Assembly: GCA_947311845.1 (NCBI GenBank) | Contig: CAMZMU010000034.1 | Coordinates: 83,010,079-83,074,078 of the forward strand | Reading direction: 5' to 3' | Source: Poa pratensis | Lineage: Eukaryota > Streptophyta > Magnoliopsida > Poales > Poaceae | DNA length: 64,000 nt | In this document: piece after piece, positions 55,239 through 64,000 of the stretch | How the letters are laid out: the number at the start of each line of letters is the position of its first letter | How positions within the stretch are numbered: position 1 is the stretch's first letter | Made by a program: the position numbers and the translations under genes | The notes under the pieces: generated by a model | What the model was told of the DNA's origin: nothing | Databases searched by the model: none | The model's input: only the letters and a program-made list of their open reading frames with translations

Positions 55239-58200
55239 TTTTTTAGATAAAGGGATTTTATTACTTAGAGTTTTAAGCATTACACCCGGCCTCTGCATAG
55301 CTAGGATGCACACAGCCACAAGTTCACGAGTACCCAAGTCATGAAACAAATAAAAAGGCGAATTACATATCATAATGAGAAATTGTAAAGCCGCCTATGA
55401 ATGTGGTAGGTCGATCCGGAGCCTATGTGGCCATCCATGCTGGGAAAATAACTCCCTCGCCGCAGCCTCCAAACGCAACGCCACCTCCAAAAACAAGTCT
55501 CGGTGCCCCACACGCTGCAGGGCCGACCATGCTCGTAGCGTTGATGTGCACCCATAAATAACCTGCATAACAGAAACATTTTTATCGTTAAAAACCTTGT
55601 CATTTCAACATAGCCAGAGCGACCAGATAACGGCAATCGCTCCCACCCTACTAAAGAGTTTAAACCTAGGATCCACACCATTTAGCCAATTGCCAAAAAA
55701 TGTTTGCAACGCTACTCGGGGGGTACAAGTTAGAACCTATCTGGATGGCTGACCACATAGACCTGGCAAACTCACACTGGAAGAATAAATGTGTAATAGT
55801 CTCATCATGATGACAGAAGACACACTTTTTACTTCTGTGCCAATTGCGTTTGGCAAGGTTATCTTTTGTAAGAATTACTCCTCGATGAAGATACCACGCA
55901 AACACCTTAGTTTTTTAGCGGGATCTTCATCTTCCATATTTTGTTATTATTATTAATATCGACTGGTATATCGGGTAGGATTAACGCTCTATACATAGAA
56001 TCAACCGAGAATTACCATTCTTCGTAAGATTCCATTGAAATTTATCTGGACCCTCCATCAAATGGATGGATTCCAAACAGATAATCAAGGCATTCCAGGA
56101 TGCTTGTCTTGTTACAAATAAACTTCTTCTGAATGAAACATTCGGTGGGGATGTACCCAACACCGTAGCGATCGTGTCGCTTTTGTTTCGCACAATATTA
56201 TATAGAGCCGGATATTGTTCTCGGAGAGTGGAATGGCCTGGCCATTTATCCTCCCAAAACCGAATTTCCGATCCATCCCTAATTAAGAAAGATCCATGTT
56301 GGAAAAAGAACTTCTTCGTAGTCATAAGGCCTGCCCAGAAGTGTGAGTCGCCAGGTTTCCAAATAACATGCGATACTGCTTGAGAGCCCACATATTTCCT
56401 CCTAAGGAGGGTTTGCCAAATCCATCTTCAGAAAGAAGTTTGAAGAGCCATTTACCCAGCAAGGCTCTATTCTTGACCTCGAGGTCATGAACTCCGAGCC
56501 CTCCTTGGTCTTTAGGACAACAAACCACGCTCCATTTAGTCAATCGATATTTTTTCTTCTCACTATCTCCTTGCCAAAAGAATCTAGACCAGAAATAATC
56601 CAATCGTTTTAAGACTCCTTTGGGCAGTTGGAAGAATGAAATCATATACAGTACCATGTTCGTTAGTACAGAGTTTATGAGAACCAATCTTCCTCCCAGA
56701 TATAGGAGTTTGCCTTTCCAGCTATTTAACCGTATTTGAAGTCTCTCCTCCACCTTTTCCCATTCAGCATTTGTAAGTCTCCGATAATGGATCGGAATAC
56801 CCAAATAGTTGATAGGAAATTGACCTTGCATACAGCCGAAAAGTTCAGCATACAAGGCGGCGTTTTCTTGAGCCTCGCGAAAACAAAAAAATTCACTTTT
56901 ATGGAAATTTATCTTAAGACCCGATAGTTGCTCGAAGGCTGACAAAATCAGCTTTAGATTACGAGCTTTTTCGATGTCGTGTTCCATAAAAAGAATTGTA
57001 TCGTCGGCATACTGAAGAATCGATAAACACCATCGACTAGATGTGGAATGACTCCTTCAATTTGGCCCTCAGACTTAGCGCGCTCGATCAAGATAGCCAA
57101 CATATCCGCCACTATATTAAATAGTATTGGCGATAACGGGTCACCTTGTCTAAGGCCTTTTTTGGTTTGAAAGTATTTGCCAGTGTCATCATTGACTTTA
57201 ATGGCTACACTTCCTCCCGAAACAAAGCTATTTATTAACGCACGCCACTCAGTAGAAAAACCTTTCATTCTGAGAGTCTGCTGAAGGAAAGACCAATTGA
57301 CTTTATCATAAGTCTTCTCAAAATATATTTTAAGAATTACCCCATTCAACTTTTTCCTATGTAGTTCGTGAACTGTTTCATGTAGGATTGCCACCCCATC
57401 TAGGATGTTACGACCTTGCATGAACGTAGTTTGTGACGGACGAACCACATGGTCTGCCACACTGTTCAGTCGAATCGTAGCCACTTTGGTAAAAAATTAA
57501 AACTAACGTTAAGAAGGCATATAGGTCTGAATTTTTGAATCCTTTCTGCCTCATTAACCTTAGGTAATAAAATTATCTCACCAAAATTGAGACGAAACAA
57601 CTCTAATTGCCCATCATGGAGACAAGCGAACAGTTGAAGTAGATCAGACTTGATAACATCCCAGAAGTTCTGGTAGAACTCAGCCGGGAAACCATCAGGC
57701 CCAGGTGCTTTATTATGTTTCATTTGGAAAACCGCCTTTCTCACCTCATCCTCTGAGTAGAGGTCAGTAAGTAGACTATTTTCCTCATCTGAAACCTGGG
57801 GTATATTATCTGTTCTAGACTCATCCAGTGTGAAGTTTCCTTCTCTGGGGCTCCAAACATGCCTTTATAGTATTTAGTAATATACGACTTAAGTTGTTCA
57901 TGGCCCTCAATCGTTCCCTCATCCTGGACAAGAGAGTGAATATGCTTTTTCTGTGTCTGCCATTGGCAATACTATGGAAATAGCGAGTATTCGAGTCCCC
58001 TTCAAGGATAAATTGGGCTTTGGAACGTTGATATCATTTTAACTCCTCCTCCCGCAGTAGTTTCGCTATCTGTGTATTGGATTGGCTTTTTAACTCAATC
58101 TCTTGCGTGGATAACAGACGAACTTCTGTTAATGCCTCTAGGGCATCAATTATGGAGGATAGTCGTATCTTTTCTTTTTTAAGTAAACCAGTAGTATGAC

Positions 58201-58684
58201 GAGCCAAACCAACTAGGTGCGTGCGTAAAGCACGAATCTTGTTGTTCCACCTCTGGATAAGCATATCACCAGCAACCGGTCTTTCCCATATTCTTTTGAC
58301 CATCTTATGGAAACCCTCACAAAAGAATGGGAGCGTGGTCCAACAATCCCTCAATACGTTCTAGAGCCCGTAACAACGTCAATGGAACCTAGATTCCCAA
58401 TCAGTATCCATAAGTACACGGTCTAATTTTTCGTATGTGGGTTCTGGAAGAGAATTAGCCCAAGTGAACTGTCTCCCCACCATTGATATCTCTCTTAAGC
58501 TCAATCTGTCAATGACTGTATTGAACAAAAACGGTGCTTGTATGGAGCCGGCTAGTTCAACGAGCCAATGAGAACTTAGATTCCCAATCAGTATTCATTT
58601 ATGTGGGTTCTGGGAGAGAATTAGCCCAAGTGAACTGTCTCCCCACCATTGATATCTCTTTAAGCTCAATCTGTCAATAATAAA
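55239..58684 (-). mobile_element. L1-like LINE, decayed
   Basis: The A-tail appears as ttttttt at 55238-55244 on the plus strand. The target duplication ctggtgcttgt is at 55228-55238 and 58685-58695. Read on the minus strand, pieces follow in order: the end of the AP endonuclease (about 58400-58545), a linker (58034-58354), reverse transcriptase (57744 to about 56400), and a zinc-binding zf-RVT region (55666-55905, CVFCHHDETITHLFFQCEFA). The 5' part of ORF2 and ORF1 are missing. Multiple frameshifts and stops make it inactive. The 5' edge is complex, with an extra endonuclease fragment and repeated target sequence at 58544-58684. Confidence 0.88.
55666..57744 (-). pseudogene. LINE reverse transcriptase and zf-RVT (broken ORF2)
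   Basis: Recognisable motifs in order are NKAPGPDGFPAEFYQNFW (57700-57640), PSQTTFMQGRNILDGV (about 57430-57380), KKGLRQGDPLSPILFNIVAD (about 57170-57110) and a YADDTILFMEHD catalytic box at about 57010-56975. The last lies in a different frame from the preceding block. LKINFHKSEFFCF and LGIPIHYRRL-type segments (about 56930-56790) follow, then WKPGDSHFW (about 56350), GDGSEIRFWEDKW-type sequence, and the zf-RVT Cys/His cluster. Activity in intact relatives is target-primed reverse transcription. Here at least four frameshifts break it. Confidence 0.9.
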
Positions 58685-58740
58685 CTGGTGCTTGTATGGA
58701 GCCGGCTAGGTGCTTGTATGGAGCCGGCTAGTTCAACGAA
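58544..58740. repeat. Repeated target and LINE pieces at the LINE 5' junction
   Basis: The flank string ggtgcttgtatggagccggc occurs three times (about 58545, 58688 and 58711). Between the first and second lies a second, shorter copy of the LINE endonuclease segment (58575-58680, agaattagcccaagtgaact onward), which already occurs at 58453-58530. Confidence 0.8.
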
Positions 58741-58940
58741 ACCTGCCCGTTTCGTGTTAAAGAAGTTGATCAAGACAGTTTGGCATTCAAAAAAACCATG
58801 TCCGTCCAGCAGTACAAGCTGGAAAAAATGGGTCGCCAAATGATCTACGAATGGCATAATTCTCGACTGACATAGTACAACCAAACCAACTTGGCATTCT
58901 CCAAAACCAGGAGGAAATAATTCTTCATATATATACACAC
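58741..58940. other. Unassigned flank between LINE and kinesin 3' end
   Basis: A plus-strand frame reads FNETCPFRVKEVDQDSLAFK, then MSVQQYKLEKMGRQMIYEWH, and ends in a stop at 58871-58873. A minus-strand frame overlaps it. The plus frame looks protein-like, but I recognise no family and it has no start of its own. It may be a gene or transposon scrap. Confidence 0.25.
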
Positions 58941-59228
58941 ATTCTTCAAAGTGCAGGATGAGCAGATGCAATACATGTTTCTACGTTAGATATCTGGTAC
59001 AGGCACCAGGAAAGTTCCAAAATCACGTTACAGCGATGGTAGGGAAGCTCTCAGCAGTTAGCACACCACTCTCAACTAGGCACCACTCACAACTTTTGAT
59101 TAGCCCAAGAATATACAGGAGACACTACTTGACAATAAGAAACAGAAAAACCCAACACAAACCACATACATACACAAAAGCCAAACACGCCTTTGATGAT
59201 TGATTAGCCTTAGTCACGAGTTCGGAAC
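58941..59228 (-). other. Probable 3' untranslated region of the kinesin gene
   Basis: This is T-rich sequence (on the minus strand) downstream of the kinesin stop codon, without repeats or coding. The extent is inferred; no polyadenylation site was fixed. Confidence 0.4.
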
Positions 59229-60331
59229 TCAGGAGCCATTATAGTTGGCATCCAAATCCTCATGCTCATCCCCACGAGACTTCTTCAGTTTTGCCACTAG
59301 AACCCACATGTTCGCAAGCTCACTTTCCAAGAAGGCTTCTTTTTGCTTTGACTCCTCGACTTTCCTTTGGAGTTCCGCTTCTTTTTGCTCCTTCTCCATA
59401 AGGGCAGTTTCTAAAGCTCTCTCCCTCTCGTGGGTTGCATTGCCATCTCTTCTGCTAGCTGGTTCATTTCGTCTACTCATGCTCTCTCTCCTATTAGTAC
59501 TACCTCTCGGTCCATTGCTTGCTCTGCGAGGGGTTGGGCTTCTCAGCGATGCCAACTCAGAAGCAAGCTTCTCATTTTGGTTCATGAGCTTGGTAACTTC
59601 TTCTGACAACGCTTTCAATTCTACTCCTGCAGCCGAAGCCAAGCCTTTCGCGTATGTACTTTCCTCTAGTAGCTTCTGATTGCGAGCCTCAAGTTGAGCT
59701 TTGACTTTGTCAAGTTCAGACACCCTTTGTTTTAGCTCACCAATCTCAACTGACTGAAGATGGGAAAAAAATTACAGTAGAGCAAATAAGCAAACTTAAT
59801 CAATGTAGAATATGCTTCTAAAATATACTCTTTGGAAGATACTTAGAAATAGCCGAGTGCATCATCAGAAAACTTGAAAGAGCTCGTCTAGTTGAACAAA
59901 TCAGTTCAATGCAGACCTCATCCTCACCACAGAACATGTGGTCAAGACAGACTTTCACACAGATAGGAACATTAGCTTCTGATGTCTGCCTTAGTAACTC
60001 GGTTATCAGACCATTACTTATGAGTGCATTCATGACAACAGGATTCGCTTGTTAGGAATGAAGTGTGCAAACATGTGATAAATGTTGTGAAAGTTTAGTG
60101 TTAACAACCCATTAATGACAAGAAACCTAAGGAAATGTACAATCGTGTGATGTCAGTTATCTTTCCATCGCGCCACTTAGGTTTTTTGCGGACATGATAG
60201 AAAATGTAGCCATCTGTTGACGAAGAGATGACTCAGGTATGAGAGTCGAGGAATACCGGAGATAACTATTTTCTAGCAGTGTACCGGTTGGTCTTTAAGA
60301 GATGGCTTAGGTAAGATCGGGAATTGTCTTG

Positions 60332-60370
<39 letters not shown>

Positions 60371-63300
60371 ACGGATACGTGACGAGAGATAGCAGCTATC
60401 TCTGCATATGTACTCCTCGTTAACTTGATTGCTGAACACAATGAAGTTCCTAAAAATGGGGAAACTAGAACCTGGTATGTCAGACGGAATAGTTCCTAAT
60501 TGATCAACTAGGTTCGTATCTCCTGGGTTTAATTAGGAAGAAAGAGCAAACAAGGGCACAAAAAGCAAACCTGCCGCTAGTGGTTCCTAATTGATCAACA
60601 AGGTTCGTATCTCCTGGGTCTAATCAGGAAGAAAGTGCATACAAGAGCGCAAAAGGCAAACCTGCTGCTCTGTTTGCAGTGGTTCAGCAGAGATCTCTCT
60701 GGGAACTGTTTTTTCCTGATCACTGTGTTGTTGAACCTCATGGTTTGCTCCTGAACTCTGCTGCATCACGATACTATTTGACAGTGAATCTTTAGCTTGA
60801 AGAGCTTGGGAAAGATGTTCTTTCAGGTGAGCGACTGCCTCTTGTAATTCCATGCATTCACTTGTCTGGTAACACAAAAAATTTAAATAGGTGGTGTGAA
60901 CTGACCGTCATAGTTACACTGTTGAACTTCCAAGAAAATAAACAAATTCCAACACATCTAACCTTTTCCTCTAGCTGGTCTTGTATCACCCTGTTATCTG
61001 CTACCTTCACCTGCAATAAGAGGGAACAAATCAAACTTAGCAACCAAGACTTGGTCTGGTATGCTCACATCACAGAAGGGCAGAAAGAGCTTCCACAAAA
61101 CAACAAAAAAATACTTAATCTGCACAGAGCCATATCTAGATGTGAACAATTAATCCGCACAAATCTGTATCCACATGGGCACAACTAAGACAAAATAAAC
61201 AGGAACATTTAGAAAAAAATATTGTAAATAACATGCACACCCTGAAAATAATTTATTCAGAAACAATTGATTATACGAGTTCGGGCTCGTCCTTCAAATC
61301 CATGTCTCTTGATCTTTCAGTTTTCTTCTCCCTCCCGAATCTCTCAAATTTATGCATCAGTCCATCTTAGTTTATGTTATTTTTTTCCAAAATATTTATC
61401 ACCTTGTATTCTACTCCCTCCGACCTGTAATATAATATGTTATTACAACCAATATATGAGTATATCGGCTGTAATAACATTTTATATTATGGGACGGAGG
61501 GAGTAATATTTTAATTTTATTTTTTTCTCCGCCTCGCCCTTACTACAACTCCACAGTACAAGTATACTATAACAAACGCAAATAGTAGATCAAATGTTCT
61601 TTTACTTCACAAATTAGCCTACTCAAACAATTGCCAGTGGAAAATTATTATGAAGAGTAAAACAAAATTGAGCAGCAGTGTGGTCTAATATAGTATGAAT
61701 CAACACCAAAGGGCATGGTAGCATACACAATTTAAGTACCTCAAGTTCAAAGGATTTCTCACTGAGCTGCTCAAGTAGTTCAGCATAAGACTGCAAAACG
61801 AATAAAACCATCCTATTAGTAAATGGAATGTTCAGAAAGGTATGGCATGGGACCAAGATGGTAACAGAATGTTACCGGTGAAAGATCTAACTTGTCAGCC
61901 TTCACTTGACTATCTGACAAGGAATGAGGTATCTGTTTTTCTAAAGATGCTATCTGCTGCTGCTTCGCCTTAATTTCGTCACTGGCCTTCTTCATTTTCA
62001 TCTTTAAATGCCAAAAAGATCGAGCTTCATGTGGTGAAAAGCATGTAACAGTACACTAAATTGAAGTTCAAAGTACCTGAATTTTTTCGCTATTTGGGTT
62101 TCTTCCAGCTTCCTCTGTAAGGCGCTTTAGAACACTTGTATGAAGTGCGACCTCCCCGATAAAATCTTCAATTGCTCTCTTAACAAGTCAACATGGTCTA
62201 TTGTTTTAGTGCTGACCTGTAAGCATAGCACACAAAAACATGTCATCAGAAGCACTACGCTGAACTTAAAATAAAGAAGCAAAGAATTTTAATACCATGT
62301 GGTCCAAAACAGAAACTGTATCATGGTTCAAGTGTTTAGCCAATAATACTTTTAAATTTATGCATTTGCTGACCCCTAAAATTAGGATCTGCAACTATAT
62401 TAGTTTTCTGTATCCAGTGTCCACATTAGCTGTTGTCCTGTCAAATTTATTCTCGCAATATTCACTGTGTTACCCAATCATGGAACTTGATTTTTTTCTC
62501 AAATATGATCATATACTGTATAAGAAAGGACTTAATTATTATCAAGCATAATACAATTTAAATAAATTATAAACTTCAGTTGCCAAATCCATAACTCTAG
62601 GACAGATTTTTTAGGAAATTCTTTATCTTAAGCGAGTACCCATCCATGTGACCTTTTCTAAATGGAATTGCTAATTTTCATCTCATAAAATTTCATTCAG
62701 TATGCGACTGCTATTTTTCATCTTATAAAGTTTGGTCTTACTACAAGATCAAGTTTCTTACCAAAAGGGTTTCTTCTCCAGGAAGATCATCTGAAGGAAA
62801 TTCCCCATGGCCAATGCTTAACATATCAGCTGATACACTGTCATTAACCAAAGAATTGGATATTCTTGGTTCTGCAGGAAAATTCAGACTCTCCCCAATA
62901 GGTGTTGAAGGAGCCGTTGATTTAGTCAAACTGGACTTGTCACAGTCTGAACTTGTCAGAGTAGAAGCACCACCATCACGTTTCTGGAAAACAGAAACAT
63001 AGACAAATGCGCCATGTGAAGGAACAGTTGCAAAAGTTGAATATATGGAGAACGAACCATCACTTTCTTTCGTCTGCAGAGTATTAGGAACTACCGAATT
63101 TGCATACCCGGATTTTGAACCAGTTAAGAAGTCCTTTCCGATTCTTTTTCTCCTCCTTCGAAGAGTCTTCAAGTGTCACACCAAATCCATCACCAGGTGT
63201 GAGTAATTCGTTGCTTTCATTATCCAACATGATATCTCGTCTTCTGTATGGGAGGTAAGCCAGCTGCAGTTTTAGAAGGCCAACAATAAGACGGTATGAG

Positions 63301-64000
63301 TTACCAAAACTGATTGTAATGAAAGCTGAATAGCAATTCCATGTTTCTACAGAAACACTAAAACAGGGATGTGTCCATTTATTTTCTCAAAAGTACCACT
63401 AGCAGCAACAGAACAAACTAATCAAAGTTTAACTGAGTGCCTGTCATCATAATTATATAAAACCTGACCTCCTCTTCCCCAAAAGAGTGTCTTCTTCTTG
63501 GTCCAGGATGTGGAGAAAATCTAGAAGTCGGGGTTGCCTTAGTAGAAACCAGGATAAGCTTTGTGAGGCGCTGTATCCTTGCGAGCAAGGCAGATTTAGC
63601 TTCCTCCTCTTGTTCCAGTCTTGATTGCAGCTTGACATTACCATCTTCTAGCTTTTCATATATGAACAAAATATAGTTAGTAAGATTTACCAAACAAGGA
63701 AACACGCAGCATTGTATAATTCAAAACTATACTGATTCCACAGATGCTTCAAGCCACAAGAGCTGAAGACAAATCACTCTCAACTAATGGCATATAGAAA
63801 TGTTCCCAATAAATCTACATAAAGATGATCACAAAATCAGTGCAATAAAAGGGTACCTTTTGTTTCCAAAGGATGATATTATCTTCTTCGGCATCTTTCG
63901 TTGGAGTTCCACAAATAATACCCATTTTCAGCTGTTCCAGCTCTTCCTTTAATCTGCGAATCTCATTCTGGTATTTCTTTATTAACGATTTTTCATCAAG
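59229..64000 (-). CDS. Kinesin-7 motor protein (KIN-7D/MKRP-like), C-terminal part
   Basis: KIN-7 proteins of this subgroup are microtubule motors with an N-terminal motor domain, which lies beyond 64000. Visible exons, in transcript order: >64000-63857, 63651-63469, 63263-63108, 62983-62762, 62216-62077, 62001-61876, 61790-61740, 61010-60963, 60865-60662, 59753-59229 (stop TGA). All have GT-AG borders. Landmarks are LIKKYQNEIRRLKEELEQLK (neck coiled coil), ARIQRLTKLILVSTK, RRRHSFGEEE followed by LAYLPYRRRDI, KKNRKGLLNWFKIR, STAPSTPIGES, coiled coils, YAKGLASAAGVELKALSEEV, and the conserved C-terminal ANMWVLVAKLKK. Every complete exon is a multiple of three (183, 156, 222, 126, 51, 48, 204; the last is 525 with stop) except 62077-62216, which is 140 bp. 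One base appears to be missing in the run at 62154-62157, which would lead to a stop at 62127-62129. The gene is either frameshifted here or affected by a sequence error. Confidence 0.9.
60338..60370. repeat. (GAT)n microsatellite in a kinesin intron
   Basis: About eleven perfect GAT units lie in the last intron (59754-60661) of the kinesin gene. They have no coding effect. Confidence 0.9.
60484..60664 (-). repeat. Tandem duplication carrying a splice donor
   Basis: About 85-90 bp (ttcctaattgatcaactagg, then ttcgtatctcctgggtt and gcaaacctgc) is duplicated at about 60494-60577 and 60584-60667. On the minus strand each copy contains GCAG|GTTTGC, so the real donor of exon 60662-60865 has a second copy about 88 bp further into the intron. 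Confidence 0.75.
61414..61503. mobile_element. Stowaway MITE in a kinesin intron
   Basis: The element is 90 bp, flanked by TA at 61412-61413 and 61504-61505, with inverted ends CTCCCTCCGACC and GGGACGGAGGGAG. The whole element is a near-perfect hairpin (ttattacaacc...ggctgtaataa). It is the Tc1/Mariner-derived MITE type common in grass introns, and it carries no gene. Confidence 0.93.

Noticed and set aside
58666..58971. Minus-strand 101-aa frame near the LINE flank
   Set aside because: It crosses the LINE target duplication and repeated flank, so it cannot be a single old gene.
59245..59679. Plus-strand 144-aa Ser-rich frame
   Set aside because: It is the antisense shadow of the last kinesin exon.

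Overview
This is a plant nuclear window, most likely from a Triticeae or related Pooideae grass. The reasons are the nested grass-type LTR retrotransposons (a Gypsy element with a TGATACGTCTC LTR start, Copia elements primed by tRNA-iMet, a Cassandra element carrying 5S-like sequence), CACTA elements with 3-bp target duplications, Helitron-type termini, a Stowaway MITE, and split plant genes with GT-AG introns. There are no bacterial operons, rRNA genes or CRISPR arrays.

Layout. 1-2050: sequence with no recognised repeat. 2053-4250: a Copia LTR and a dead PIF/Harbinger transposase. 4300-8620: an unclassified, internally duplicated repeat block ending in a roughly 40-bp minisatellite. 8624-9262: a Copia LTR fragment. 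9519-11495: a broken plant diacylglycerol kinase (DGK) gene fragment with introns. 11729-14178: a segment bounded by two facing Helitron-type 3' ends.

14200-53239 is the centre of interest: a tandem array of about 1.54-kb units, each carrying a two-exon gene for a secreted defensin-like cysteine-rich peptide. Exon 1 encodes a signal peptide and exon 2 the mature peptide. Four copies are visible and all are damaged or frame-altered. Copy 1 lost exon 1, and its intron holds a LINE-type insertion that itself holds a CACTA element (15189-18197). Copy 3 has both exons, but its intron was split by a three-level nest: a minus-strand Copia (21767-49494, TSD gcact), inside its 5' LTR a plus-strand gag/protease-only Gypsy (29669-49277, TSD accga), and inside that a very young minus-strand element with 4.65-kb LTRs (35288-47201, TSD tttta). 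Copy 4 is followed by a second CACTA element (51957-53209, TSD tat). In all four copies the same place in exon 2 is a G-run whose length (8, 6, 5, 5) decides between a 4-cysteine and an 8-cysteine reading frame.

The young 35288-47201 element has no gag or pol. It keeps one sense ORF just after the primer binding site and one antisense membrane-protein ORF with its own TATA box, a layout like the extra ORFs known from Tat-lineage Gypsy elements.

53335-54977 is a Cassandra-type element whose 3' LTR is split by a TIR element. 55239-58684 is a minus-strand L1-like LINE with a rearranged 5' junction. 59229-64000 is the C-terminal half of a minus-strand kinesin-7 gene (KIN-7D/MKRP-like). Ten exons are visible, and one is a single base short of the expected frame.

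The genes do not form a pathway. The window records host genes (defensin-like array, DGK fragment, kinesin) being split and inflated by successive transposon insertions.
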